Below, piece by piece: positions 1 through 7,128 of a DNA stretch of 64,000 nucleotides. The first letter of the stretch is position 1. The number at the start of each line of letters is the position of its first letter. This DNA is from CAZRHH01 sp964599885 (GTDB lineage Bacteria > Chloroflexota > Dehalococcoidia > DSTF01 > JACRBR01). The DNA lies in NCBI GenBank assembly GCA_964599885.1, contig CAZRHH010000007.1, forward strand, positions 1 to 64,000. The letters run 5' to 3'. The position numbers and the translations under genes were made by a program. Under the pieces are notes generated by a model, which made no database searches, was not told where the DNA came from, and worked only from the letters and a program-made list of their open reading frames with translations.

Positions 1-240
1 GTCGCCGATGTCGATGACGCCGGCGTTTTCCTCGCCCGTCTTGGTGAGGACGAATGGGCCCTCGCTGGGGAACGTCTTCAGCAGCGGGCGGCTGTTCTGG
101 TAGCCGCAGTGCTCGGACCAGAGCGCGCCGAACATGCCAAGTTCGACGTCTGTCGGCTCGCGGTCGAGAAGGTCGAGGATCTGGCCGTACTCCTCGCGCG
201 AAAGCGAGAGCTGGTCGAGCGTACGCTGGTCGGGTGGCAT
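1..240 (-). CDS. purL: Phosphoribosylformylglycinamidine synthase subunit PurL, N-terminal part
   Basis: The first 80 codons of a gene that runs off the left edge. It starts with ATG at the complement of 238-240 and reads MPPDQRTLDQLSLSREEYG, then the PurL hallmark ELGMFGALWSEHCGY followed by SRPLLKTFP. PurL is the large synthetase subunit that turns FGAR into FGAM with ATP and glutamine-derived ammonia in purine biosynthesis, in the cytoplasm with PurS and PurQ. The visible portion is the N-terminal linker and the start of the first PurM-like domain. The start fits the short small-subunit-type PurL rather than the long fused form. No purS or purQ lies upstream in this window. Confidence 0.93.
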   Translation of the reverse strand, partial: MPPDQRTLDQLSLSREEYGQILDLLDREPTDVELGMFGALWSEHCGYQNSRPLLKTFPSEGPFVLTKTGEENAGVIDIGD

Positions 241-283
241 CGAGTGCAGCGTAACGGGTGGGGCGTTGGCGCGGAACGGTCTG

Positions 284-871
284 CTAGCGGAACTCGAACA
301 TGACGCCGCCGGCGTACTCCAGTTCGCATGGTGGGTCGCCGAACTCGGAGAAGTAGATCGTCTGTTCATCCGAGCCGGAAATCCAGAACACCTTCGCGAT
401 AGATGAGAAGACGTAGGGATCGAGCTTGTAACCGCTGCAAGTCGTGAGCCTGAAGAGTTCCGGGCTGTAGAACGCCGGAAGAACGCCGCCCTTCTCGGCA
501 CGAATTCGGATGGCGGTCAGAGAGTTGGTCAATGACCGCCGTGGTGGCTGTGCCTGCTCCTCATACGAGATCAGCGTGATCCGCAAGCCGCTTCCTTCCC
601 CGCTTGGCGCGGCGCGTTCGAGTGCGGCTGGGGACGCGAGGAGTGCCGGGTCGACGCGTACGGTCTCGCCGCCAACCGCCGCCCCATTCAGCACAAGCGC
701 CGCATACGCGCCGATGTACAGCCTCGGGCAGCAAGGGCAGTGGCTCGCCCACTGGTGGCATCTGCGGCAGACGTACAATCTGATCCGAGACGAAATAATC
801 CCAGCGTTCGCGCGCACGACTGCCCACCTCGAATAGCCCTCTATCTGTTTGGTATGTAACGTTCGCATCAC
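284..871 (-). CDS. Hypothetical protein, possibly frameshifted
   Basis: An open frame of 195 codons directly upstream of purL, same direction, 43 nt gap. I do not recognise it. The C-terminal two thirds look like a globular protein (for example LDPYVFSSIAKVFWISGSDEQ). The N-terminal 60 residues are rich in Cys and Arg, with a possible zinc ribbon CRRCHQWASHCPCC. In the neighbouring frame the same DNA reads RARERWDYFVSDQIVRLPQM, which looks more protein-like. A one-base frameshift near 700-720, or a start internal to this frame, is therefore possible. Function unknown; the exact N-terminus should be treated as undecided. Confidence 0.4.
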   Translation of the reverse strand: MMRTLHTKQIEGYSRWAVVRANAGIISSRIRLYVCRRCHQWASHCPCCPRLYIGAYAALVLNGAAVGGETVRVDPALLASPAALERAAPSGEGSGLRITLISYEEQAQPPRRSLTNSLTAIRIRAEKGGVLPAFYSPELFRLTTCSGYKLDPYVFSSIAKVFWISGSDEQTIYFSEFGDPPCELEYAGGVMFEFR

Positions 872-880
872 GGCGAGTGA

Positions 881-904
881 GCGGAGCTGAAGCTCCGCCG
901 CTAC
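881..904 (-). repeat. REP-like element, class B (GTAG head)
   Basis: On the minus strand a GTAG tetranucleotide is followed by an imperfect palindrome with arms GCGGAGCT and AGCTCCGC. It lies in the divergent gap between the hypothetical gene and the split-barrel gene. It is one of about 35 elements in the window with a GT(A/G)G head plus hairpin; class B is defined by these arms. Confidence 0.75.
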
Positions 905-1024
905 GAAAGGGGTGACTGCGCGCGGGGGTTCAGGGTGCCGATGTCGATCAAGAACATCAGCCTAAATAGGAGGCTTCTTGCTTTTGCTATGATTCGATTC
1001 GATCCACGGTGATCGAGGGAGAAG

Positions 1025-1537
1025 TTGGCACCGGTGCATGAGACGAACGAGGATCTGACCGAGCTCCAGCGCCTCCTCGACGAGAGCTATGCCACAGCCG
1101 GTGAGCATCTTCGATCGATCTTCACCGATCAGCGGCGCTCCCAAGCCACTGACCTGTCCGCCGCGCTGACGGGCGTGTTCGTCATCAACCTCGCGACTGT
1201 GACGGCGCGGTGCGAGCCGTTGGTGGCACCGGTGGACGGCTTGTTTTATCGCGGCCGGCTGTGGTTCGGTCTACCACCGGGGAGCCAACGCGCCCGCCAC
1301 CTGCACGCACGACCGCAGGTGAGTGCGACATATGTGAACGGCGAATCGTGCCTCATCGTTCATGGCGTAGCTCAGGCGGTTGGTGACGCACATCCATTCT
1401 TTGCTGGATGGGATCAGTACGTTCGCAAGGAGTACGGCATCGTGGTCGATGTCGCGAAACAGGTGTACGACACCCGCCGGGAGCCCGAGTTCACTGGGTT
1501 CATCGAGCCTAAGCGTATCTACGCTCAGGGCTTCTAA
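1025..1537 (+). CDS. Pyridoxamine 5'-phosphate oxidase-like FMN split-barrel protein
   Basis: A 170-residue protein of the flavin-binding split-barrel superfamily. The core pattern (VFVINLATVTARCEPLVAPVDG, then LWFGLPPGSQRARHL, then SATYVNGESCLIVHGVA) follows the beta-strand order of PNPOx-like proteins that bind FMN or F420 and act as oxidoreductases or haem-degrading enzymes. Which reaction it performs cannot be read from sequence. The start is TTG at 1025, close to GAGGGAG at 1016-1022; an in-frame GTG at 1034 is spaced better and may be the true start. It stands alone, divergent from the hypothetical gene to its left, and is followed by a long repeat-rich gap. Confidence 0.75.
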   Translation: MAPVHETNEDLTELQRLLDESYATAGEHLRSIFTDQRRSQATDLSAALTGVFVINLATVTARCEPLVAPVDGLFYRGRLWFGLPPGSQRARHLHARPQVSATYVNGESCLIVHGVAQAVGDAHPFFAGWDQYVRKEYGIVVDVAKQVYDTRREPEFTGFIEPKRIYAQGF

Positions 1538-1613
1538 CGTGCTTCGCATCAGTTTCGCAACGGCGCATATTGGGCTGAGGTCGATGTAGATGGTGGCGGG
1601 TGCGCGGTTTACC

Positions 1614-1640
1614 GGGGCGGACACATTGGTCCGCCCCTAC
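1614..1640 (-). repeat. REP-like element, class A (GTAG head)
   Basis: The minus-strand GTAG head is followed by a hairpin with arms GGGCGGAC and GTCCGCCC and a short AT-containing loop. Class A is the most common class in the window. Confidence 0.8.
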
Positions 1641-1738
1641 CGTAGTATCGAGACGAGGTGTGAGGCGGGCGCGGCGGTGCGTGTAGGTTGCGGAGTGGTT
1701 CGCGCGAACGCGACGGGCTTCGAGAACCGGCGCGCGGG

Positions 1739-1762
1739 GCGGAGCTGAAGCTCCGCGGCTAC
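1739..1762 (-). repeat. REP-like element, class B
   Basis: Minus-strand GTAG, then GCGGAGCT/AGCTCCGC arms. Right end of duplication copy 1. Confidence 0.75.
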
Positions 1763-1854
1763 ATCCAGCTGGGTTCGGCTTGGCAGGGTTGCGTTGTGGC
1801 GCGGCGCTATCTGTGCGGAGATCGATGTAGATGGCGGCGGGTGCGCGGTTTACC

Positions 1855-1881
1855 GGGGCGGACACATTGGTCCGCCCCTAC
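1855..1881 (-). repeat. REP-like element, class A
   Basis: Identical in layout to the element at 1614; sits in duplication copy 2. Confidence 0.8.
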
Positions 1882-1986
1882 CGTGGTATCGAGGCGATGT
1901 GTGAGGCGGGGGTGGGCGGCCTGGTTGCGTAGGTACCGCGGAGTGGTGCGCGCCAACGCGACGGGCACCGCGAACCGGGGCGCGGG

Positions 1987-2010
1987 GCGGAGCTGAAGCT
2001 CCTCGGCTAC
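1987..2010 (-). repeat. REP-like element, class B, slightly decayed
   Basis: GGAGCT/AGCTCC core intact with one outer-arm mismatch; GTAG head kept on the minus strand. Confidence 0.65.
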
Positions 2011-2132
2011 GACCATTTGGGCTGGGGCTGGTAGGGTTGTCGCTGAGACGTGGTGACCGGATATCCGGGCGGTTGGGTGGATCGCTTGAAGTTTGCGAGT
2101 GTGGGTTTGCGAACCACACACCGCCCCACCCC

Positions 2133-2155
2133 CGCGGGCTGAAAGCCCGCGCCAC
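2133..2155 (-). repeat. REP-like element, class D (GTGG head)
   Basis: Minus-strand GTGG then arms CGCGGGCT and AGCCCGCG with a two-base loop region. Lies 130 bp upstream of parA. Confidence 0.75.
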
Positions 2156-2283
2156 GGGTAACTGGTAGCGTTGCCGCAGCGCGAACTGGTGCGCTTCCGC
2201 CTCTCCGACGAAGCGGGGATTGGCGGCGGTGAGCCACGGGCGTTTGAGCGGGGCGGACGATTCGATTTGGCTGGTGAGAGTAG

Positions 2284-3090
2284 ATGCTGACGACGGTGGT
2301 TGCGCTGGCTAATCAGAAGGGGGGCGTCGGGAAGACTACGACGGCGATCAATCTGGGTGCTTGCCTGGCGCGGTTGGGGAAGCGGGTGCTGATCTTCGAT
2401 TTCGATCCGCAGGCGAATTCGAGCGCCGGGCTGGGGATGCGGACGGAGGGGGCGAGCACGTACGACGTCGTCGTCGGCGATGTGCCGGTGCGGGAGATCG
2501 TTGCTGCGACAACTACGGATGGATTGGACCTGGCGCCGGCGTCGCCGTCGCTGGCGGGTGCGGAGGTGGAGCTTGTGCCGATGATGGCGCGCGAGTTCCG
2601 TCTGAAGCGCGCTATCGACGGTGTGCGCGGGATGTATGACTACGTGCTGATCGATTGTCCGCCGTCGCTCGGGTTGCTGACGGTGAACGCGCTGACGGCG
2701 GCGGACGAAGTGATCGTGCCGGTGCAGTGCGAGTATTTGGCGCTCGAAGGACTGTCGCAGCTGACGTCGACACTGGAGCTGGTGCGGCGGAACTTGAATT
2801 CGTCGCTGAAGTTGCGCGGGTTGTTGCTGACGATGTTCGACGTGCGGACGAATCTTTCGCAGCAGGTGGCGGACGAGGTGCGGGCGCACTTTCCTCAGAC
2901 GTTCAAGACGATCATTCCGCGCAGCGTGCGGCTGAGTGAGGCGCCGAGCCACGGGTTGCCGATCACGAAGTACGATCCGTCGTCGCGGGCGTCGCGGGCG
3001 TACGAGGAGCTGGCGGCTGAGGTTGTGGGGATGGAGGAGGCGGGCGGTTCACCACAGAGGCACGGAGGCACAGAGGCGGGAGGGGGATAG
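2284..3090 (+). CDS. parA: ParA/Soj family chromosome-partitioning ATPase
   Basis: A 268-residue deviant-Walker ATPase. The Walker A motif is NQKGGVGKTTTAINLG at residues 10-25, the A' region is IFDFDPQANSS, and Walker B is YVLIDCPPSLG. ParA/Soj proteins bind DNA as ATP dimers and position chromosome origins or other cargo with ParB. No parB or parS-like cluster is visible nearby, so this may be a solitary Soj-type protein. The last 15 codons (from GGSPQRH onward) are encoded by an intergenic repeat beginning TTCACCACAGAGG, so the native C-terminus has been replaced or extended; the core ends near VVGMEE. The start is ATG at 2284 with a weak GAGAG upstream. Confidence 0.92.
   Translation: MLTTVVALANQKGGVGKTTTAINLGACLARLGKRVLIFDFDPQANSSAGLGMRTEGASTYDVVVGDVPVREIVAATTTDGLDLAPASPSLAGAEVELVPMMAREFRLKRAIDGVRGMYDYVLIDCPPSLGLLTVNALTAADEVIVPVQCEYLALEGLSQLTSTLELVRRNLNSSLKLRGLLLTMFDVRTNLSQQVADEVRAHFPQTFKTIIPRSVRLSEAPSHGLPITKYDPSSRASRAYEELAAEVVGMEEAGGSPQRHGGTEAGGG
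3048..3078. repeat. CACAGAGG-type dispersed repeat
   Basis: Starts TTCACCACAGAGGCAC and continues with CACAGAGG units. It forms the 3' end of parA. Relatives lie at 24951, 38477, 39092 (reverse), 39124 (reverse) and 52106. Confidence 0.75.
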
Positions 3091-3142
3091 AGGTTTGAGG
3101 TTGGGTGTTGGTGGTTGGTGGCTCCGTGCCGAAATGACGATC

Positions 3143-3165
3143 GGCATAGCAAGCTATGCCGCCAC
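3143..3165 (-). repeat. REP-like element, class F (GTGG head)
   Basis: Minus-strand GTGG, arms GGCATAGC and GCTATGCC. It repeats 49 bp later with the flanking ACGACCGGC-like sequence, so the pair looks like a small tandem duplication. Confidence 0.75.
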
Positions 3166-3191
3166 AGAGCGGTGGTGTTGAAACGACGACC

Positions 3192-3214
3192 GGCATAGCT
3201 CGCTATGCCGCCAC
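3192..3214 (-). repeat. REP-like element, class F
   Basis: Second copy of the pair; loop TC instead of AA. Confidence 0.75.
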
Positions 3215-3467
3215 GGGGTGAGGATCGATGGGGGGAGAGGGCTGCGGTTTGATCGGGGGCACGGAGGCGCACAGGGTGGAGGGGGATACGGCGGTGGACG
3301 GCGGGTAGAGGTTGGTGGTTGGTGGTTGGCCAAGGGTTGCGGCGTGTTCGACGGGCGGACGGAGCTAAAGTGCCTCCGCTCCGAAATCAAGACGTCTCGT
3401 TCGTCGCGCTGGTGCGCGATACCGGGGCCCGGACGTTACTGCGCCCACACAGCGGCGCCGAAGCGGT

Positions 3468-4379
3468 CTACGTCTGGCGCGCGACTGTCGTGCTGCCGGT
3501 GACGGCGCGCGGGGGTTCGAGCTCGCGGCCATCGGTTGGTTTACGGAGTAGCGTGTACGCCAGCCCCACCATGCCGATCGCGAACAGGATCGCCGAGACG
3601 ACCTGCGGGAACGTCATCCAGTCGCGCACGATGTAGTCTGGGCAACTCGTGCCCGTCGGGCAGCTATCGAGCCGCAGATAGCTGACGCCGAAGCGCATCG
3701 CCGAATACAGCACGACGCCGACGAAGAACGTCACCCCCGGCCGCGTCCGCCAGAGCTTGATGAAGATCAGCGCCATGATGCCGATGATCAGCATGTCGCC
3801 GATCATCTCGTACGTCGTCGCCGGGTGGACAGCCAGCACGCCCCCGGTCGACAGCGGTTGCCAGCCGGGGCTGTCCGGATTTGTGTACTTCACCGCCCAC
3901 GGCAGGTCCGACGTTCGGGCGATGTGCTCGCCGTTGATCAGGTCGCCGATGCGCCCGACGGCCATGCCGAGCAGCAGGCCGAAGCCCGCGGCGTCGAGCC
4001 CGCGCATCACGTTCATCCGCCGGATGACACCGTATGCAACGGCGCCGAGCACGCCGCCGATAATCGCGCCGTACACCGTGATGCCGCCCTCGTTGATGCG
4101 CAGGACGTCGAGCCACTGGCCTTCGAGGCGAATGCGGTTTTCGAGTACCCACATCGCGCGGGCGCCGATGATGCCCGCGGGCACGCCGATCAGCGCGATG
4201 CTGTACGCGTCGTCTTCGGTGAAGCCCTCTTTTCGGCCGAGCCATGCGCCGAGGTAGACGCCGAGCGCGATGCCGACGGCAGTGAACACGCCGTGCCACG
4301 TCAGCTCGAACGGGCCGATCTCCGTGATCGTCGGATCCCAGCCGATGCTGATCGCGAGCAGATGCACGATATCGGGCAC
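3468..4379 (-). CDS. lgt: Prolipoprotein diacylglyceryl transferase
   Basis: A 303-residue polytopic membrane protein with the Lgt signature GRIGDLINGEHIARTSDLPW near residue 145 and the N-terminal LTWHGVFTAVGIALGVYLG helix. It transfers diacylglycerol from phosphatidylglycerol to the lipobox cysteine of prelipoproteins. About seven hydrophobic segments are visible. It starts with GTG at 4379, which overlaps the resB stop in the five bases TAGTG, so the two genes are translationally coupled. Substrates in this window plausibly include the M23 protein (7806-8540), the DUF4349 protein and the array lipoproteins. The C-terminal tail is polar and poorly conserved. Confidence 0.95.
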   Translation of the reverse strand: MPDIVHLLAISIGWDPTITEIGPFELTWHGVFTAVGIALGVYLGAWLGRKEGFTEDDAYSIALIGVPAGIIGARAMWVLENRIRLEGQWLDVLRINEGGITVYGAIIGGVLGAVAYGVIRRMNVMRGLDAAGFGLLLGMAVGRIGDLINGEHIARTSDLPWAVKYTNPDSPGWQPLSTGGVLAVHPATTYEMIGDMLIIGIMALIFIKLWRTRPGVTFFVGVVLYSAMRFGVSYLRLDSCPTGTSCPDYIVRDWMTFPQVVSAILFAIGMVGLAYTLLRKPTDGRELEPPRAVTGSTTVARQT

Positions 4380-6121
4380 TAGCGTTCCTCCTGCAGTTCG
4401 GGCGGCACCGGCACGCCCAGGCGGGTCGCGAGGATGCGCATATCCTTCTCGAACCCGCCGCTCTTCTCAGCCAGCGAGGCGACGTGGGTACCGTCGCGTG
4501 TCAGCTTCATCCAGAGGCGACGGCGCGGCACGTAGAAGGTTACAGCAAGACCACCGAGGAGCATACCCGTCGCGATCCAGATGAACCACGCGCCCGAATC
4601 GCGCTTGACGCTGATGCCGGCGAAGTCGCGCTGACCTTCGAAGATGTACTCGTATTGTCCGACGGTGGCGGGTTCGCCGGGCGCGAGCGAGATCGCCGGC
4701 AAGTCTTCGCCGACGAGGAGCAGTGACGGATCGCCGCTTTCGGTTTCGGAGAGTTGCGCGAGCACCTGCCCTTCGGCGCCCGGTATGCCAAGCCCGAGCG
4801 CCGACGGGATCGCCGTCACGCGATCGAAAGTGATGTTGAGGCCGCTGATCGTGCCGGTCGCGCGTTCGTCGACGCGCAGTTGCTCGCCGCCGGATGCGGC
4901 CTGCGCGTGGAACGCGACGAGTTCCCACGCGTCCTCGTCCTTCGCGGTGATGCCGATCCAGATGATGCGGTCCGTGCCGGGCACGCCGACGAGGGTGCCG
5001 CTCGCGAAATCGAGAAAGTTCGTCGGCGTGATGGTGTCGGTTAGCAGCACGTCGCCGGATGCGTCGGTGATGGTGACAACGGGCGCGGCTGTTGTTTCTT
5101 CGAGCGCGAACGTCTCGTTGAATACGGTGTTGCCGGTCGCGGTGTCGCGCACGCGCAGTTCGGCGCCGTCGTTGAAGAAGGCGACCTGGTGGAAGCGGTA
5201 GCCGTCGTACTTGAGCGGGTCGTTGACGGTGGTGACGCCGCTCTTCACTTCTTCGCCGTTTCGGAACAGCGTCAGGTGCGTGCGGAAGTCGAGCGCGTTG
5301 CCGCTCTCGCCGTAGACGCCCACGGCGTCATCGATGCGCACCTGGAGCTGGTTCGGATCCTTCACTGCGAAGATCGGCGACGACGTGCCTTCGCCGGCGA
5401 ATACGTCGCGTGTGAAGCCGGTTAGCGACGTGACGAGCCCGCCCGCGATAAACAGGATCAGCGCGAGGTGGCTGACGAACGTCGCGAGCTGCGTCCACGG
5501 GTTCTTGTCGGCGAAGATGTACGTCGCGCCGTTTTCTTCGCGCGTCTTGACGCCGAAGCGCAGACGGCGCAGCGTCGATACGGCATGCTCCGGCGCGATC
5601 GGCGCGAACGCCGTCCGGTTGTGCGCGCGCTCGAAGAACGTATCCGGCACGCGCTCCGGCGGGCGGAAGACGTTGCGGAACGTCGGCGACCAGCGGTTGA
5701 ACGTACACGTCGTGACGTTGATGACGAGGAAGCCCAGCGCGAAGAGAAACCACGGTGCCTGGAACACGGAGAACAGCCCCAGCCGATGCATCGGCTCGGT
5801 GAGGGGGCCGAAGGTGCCGCGCTGCGAGTCGAGCCAGGCGTCGACGGCGGCGTCGTTGCCGCGCATCGCCTCGGGCACCTGCGGGATCAGCACGCCGAGG
5901 AGGCCGAATGCGGCGAGGGTGCCGATGAAGAAGACGGCGAAGCGCACGGACGTGAGCAGCCGCCACACCGGCTGAAACAGATCAGCGGAGGTAGTGCGGC
6001 GGCGCGCCGTGCGTGCGGTGGTGGTCAAGAGCGCGCTCCGGTTCGGATCAGAGTAGCGGCGACGCCTCTGGCGACTGTCGCATTCGCAGGTGACTGCGTC
6101 GTCTCCAGGAAACTGTGGCAC
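4379..6121 (-). CDS. resB: Cytochrome c biogenesis protein ResB
   Basis: A ResB/Ccs1-family membrane protein that works with a ResC/CcsA partner to deliver haem to apocytochrome c. Visible features are an N-terminal pair of helices (VRFAVFFIGTLAAFGLLGVLIPQ), the motif PWFLFALGFLVINVTTCTFNR, a third helix before a large extracytoplasmic domain, and a final helix (WFIWIATGMLLGGLAVTFYVPRRRLW). The longest frame begins with GTG inside a REP palindrome at 6115-6141, so the real start is probably downstream, for example TTG at 6028 (giving LTTTARTARRR). No resC/ccsA is in the window. The TlpA-like thioredoxin at 7129-7803 may belong to the same pathway. Confidence 0.88.
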   Translation of the reverse strand: MPQFPGDDAVTCECDSRQRRRRYSDPNRSALLTTTARTARRRTTSADLFQPVWRLLTSVRFAVFFIGTLAAFGLLGVLIPQVPEAMRGNDAAVDAWLDSQRGTFGPLTEPMHRLGLFSVFQAPWFLFALGFLVINVTTCTFNRWSPTFRNVFRPPERVPDTFFERAHNRTAFAPIAPEHAVSTLRRLRFGVKTREENGATYIFADKNPWTQLATFVSHLALILFIAGGLVTSLTGFTRDVFAGEGTSSPIFAVKDPNQLQVRIDDAVGVYGESGNALDFRTHLTLFRNGEEVKSGVTTVNDPLKYDGYRFHQVAFFNDGAELRVRDTATGNTVFNETFALEETTAAPVVTITDASGDVLLTDTITPTNFLDFASGTLVGVPGTDRIIWIGITAKDEDAWELVAFHAQAASGGEQLRVDERATGTISGLNITFDRVTAIPSALGLGIPGAEGQVLAQLSETESGDPSLLLVGEDLPAISLAPGEPATVGQYEYIFEGQRDFAGISVKRDSGAWFIWIATGMLLGGLAVTFYVPRRRLWMKLTRDGTHVASLAEKSGGFEKDMRILATRLGVPVPPELQEER

Positions 6122-6141
6122 GGGCTTTCAGCCCGTGTCAC
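6115..6141 (+). repeat. REP-like element, class D (GTGG head, + strand)
   Basis: GTGGCACGGGCT, two-base loop, AGCCCGTG: a nearly perfect palindrome whose right end reads as a GTGA head on the other strand. It lies 57 bp from the 3' end of the first RAYT gene. Confidence 0.8.
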
Positions 6142-6197
6142 TCCGGCCCGCCGCACTACCAATCGCCAGGCTGCCCTTCTTCGCGAGCCCACTTCCG

Positions 6198-6692
6198 TCA
6201 CGCTCGCGCCTCCTCAAAGTAGCGCTGATAGTCCGGCAGGCATGTCCCGCCGCCGCTCGAATAAGGGTACGTCGCGGCGTCCGTCACGAGCCCTGTCTCA
6301 ACGGGGTTCGCGTGTACGTACTCGATATAGGTGTTCAGCTCGCGCGCCGTAAACGCTACATCGTCGCGGAAGCCGTCCTGCCACACGGCGCCGCTCGTCT
6401 CAAGTTCCGCATTTATCCGGCGCGCGATGGCACCCTTCACAGCGCGCATTGTTTGGCTGATCGTGTAGCTTTCCGCCGGAACGATGACAAAGTGTGCGTG
6501 GTCAGGCATGAACGCATATGCCATGAGCAGGAACCCGTGACGGGCACGGACGGTCAGTAACTCTGCGATGGCGACCTCGGCGGCTCGCGCCACGAACACG
6601 TGGCGCGAGCGATGCGTGCGCGTCGTGACGAAGTATGGGACTTGGCCCAGATCGACGTGCTGCGGTCGATGAAGTGGTGCGTTAGGTTTCAT
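6198..6692 (-). CDS. REP-associated tyrosine transposase (RAYT), Y1/HUH family
   Basis: A 164-residue HUH endonuclease. Strand 1 reads VPYFVTTRTHRSRHVF; the metal-binding HUH motif sits in AYAFMPDHAHFVIVP at about residues 58-72; the catalytic Tyr lies in LNTYIEYVHANPVETGL. These are the marks of TnpA-REP proteins, which bind a GTAG/GTGG head plus hairpin and nick single-stranded DNA. Full-length and apparently intact, starting ATG (MKPNAPLHRP). It has class D REPs on both sides (6115 and, across the assembly gap, 6885), as expected for a RAYT and its cognate repeats. Neighbours are resB and a TlpA-like gene, with no transposon ends, so it behaves as a domesticated single-copy gene. Confidence 0.92.
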   Translation of the reverse strand: MKPNAPLHRPQHVDLGQVPYFVTTRTHRSRHVFVARAAEVAIAELLTVRARHGFLLMAYAFMPDHAHFVIVPAESYTISQTMRAVKGAIARRINAELETSGAVWQDGFRDDVAFTARELNTYIEYVHANPVETGLVTDAATYPYSSGGGTCLPDYQRYFEEARA

Positions 6693-6757
6693 CGGTCATT
6701 TTCACAGTGTGGATGAGGGCGTGCGGGAGCGAAGGGCATCCGGCCAGCGTGACACGG
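6687..6757. repeat. Long direct repeat flanking the assembly gap, copy 1
   Basis: The block from TTTCATCGGTC to CCAGCGTGACACGG is closely repeated at 7008-7074. It breaks off at the gap inside a class D palindrome. Confidence 0.7.
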
Positions 6758-6857
6758 NNNNNNNNNNNNNNNNNNNNNNNNNNNNNNNNNNNNNNNNNNN
6801 NNNNNNNNNNNNNNNNNNNNNNNNNNNNNNNNNNNNNNNNNNNNNNNNNNNNNNNNN
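6758..6857. other. Assembly gap, 100 N
   Basis: Exactly 100 N, a conventional scaffold spacer rather than a measured length. Both edges lie in the same repeat block, which explains why assembly failed; the real number of repeat units here is unknown. Confidence 0.99.
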
Positions 6858-6884
6858 TGCGGGAGCGACGCGCATCCGGCCAGC

Positions 6885-6911
6885 GTGACACGGTCTGAAA
6901 GACCGTGCCAC
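6885..6911 (-). repeat. REP-like element, class D
   Basis: GTGACACGGTCT loop AGACCGTGCCAC: class D arm with GGTCT in place of GGGCT. A half copy (GGTGAAAGACCGTGCCAC) follows at 6931-6947. Confidence 0.75.
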
Positions 6912-7064
6912 AGGGGTTGTGGCTCGCTGCGGTGAAAGACCGTGCCACAGGGGTTGTGGCTCGCTGCGGCGCAGACGGGCGTGTGGTGGCGTGCGGATCA
7001 AGCTTCATCGGTCGATCGTACAGTCTGGATGAGGGCGTGCGGGAGCGACGCGCATCCGGCCAGC

Positions 7065-7091
7065 GTGACACGGTCTGAAAGACCGTGCCAC
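7065..7091 (-). repeat. REP-like element, class D
   Basis: Same palindrome as 6885-6911; 38 bp downstream of the TlpA-like gene stop. Confidence 0.75.
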
Positions 7092-7128
7092 AAGGGGCTA
7101 TGGAATCGACTGCATGCATCGAGTCGCT

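Larger units (their letters stand above)
1581..1762. repeat. Direct repeat copy 1 (about 185 bp)
   Basis: Starts TCGATGTAGATGG and ends in GCTAC. It is closely similar to 1822-2010, offset about 241 bp, and contains a class A REP (1614-1640) and a class B REP (1739-1762). The shared DNA between the REPs shows that the block duplicated as a unit. Confidence 0.75.
1822..2010. repeat. Direct repeat copy 2 (about 185 bp)
   Basis: Diverged partner of 1581-1762 with the same order of class A and class B elements. The class B palindrome here has one arm changed (CTCCTCGG). Confidence 0.75.
1538..2283. other. Repeat-rich intergenic stretch with no gene
   Basis: No credible coding sequence in 746 bp. 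It holds five REP-like palindromes and two copies of a segment of about 185 bp (1581-1762 and 1822-2010), each carrying one class A and one class B REP in the same order. Open frames here on either strand only read through these repeats. Confidence 0.7.
3091..3467. other. Intergenic gap between parA and lgt, no gene
   Basis: Holds two class F REPs about 49 bp apart, runs of GGTTGGTGG, a second weak CACGGAGG tract near 3253 and a decayed class B palindrome near 3355-3385. The genes converge here; I see no clear intrinsic terminator. Confidence 0.6.
6858..7094. repeat. Class D REP cluster with direct repeats
   Basis: Two full blocks (GCGGGAGCGACGCGCATCC to the REP) at 6858-6911 and 7039-7091, plus a half REP and the phrase AGGGGTTGTGGCTCGCTGCGG twice in tandem. 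There is no gene in this stretch. The first block is the right edge of the gap repeat. Confidence 0.7.

Noticed and set aside
1807..2952. 381-codon minus-strand frame across the parA 5' half
   Set aside because: Runs through REPs and opposite the clear ParA motifs; Arg/His-rich shadow.
3319..3636. Open frame between parA and lgt
   Set aside because: Continues into the reverse complement of lgt and lacks protein-like composition.
6685..7095. CRISPR array around the assembly gap
   Set aside because: The repeats are irregularly spaced, palindromic REP units with long shared flanks, not regular direct repeats with unique spacers, and no cas genes are present.
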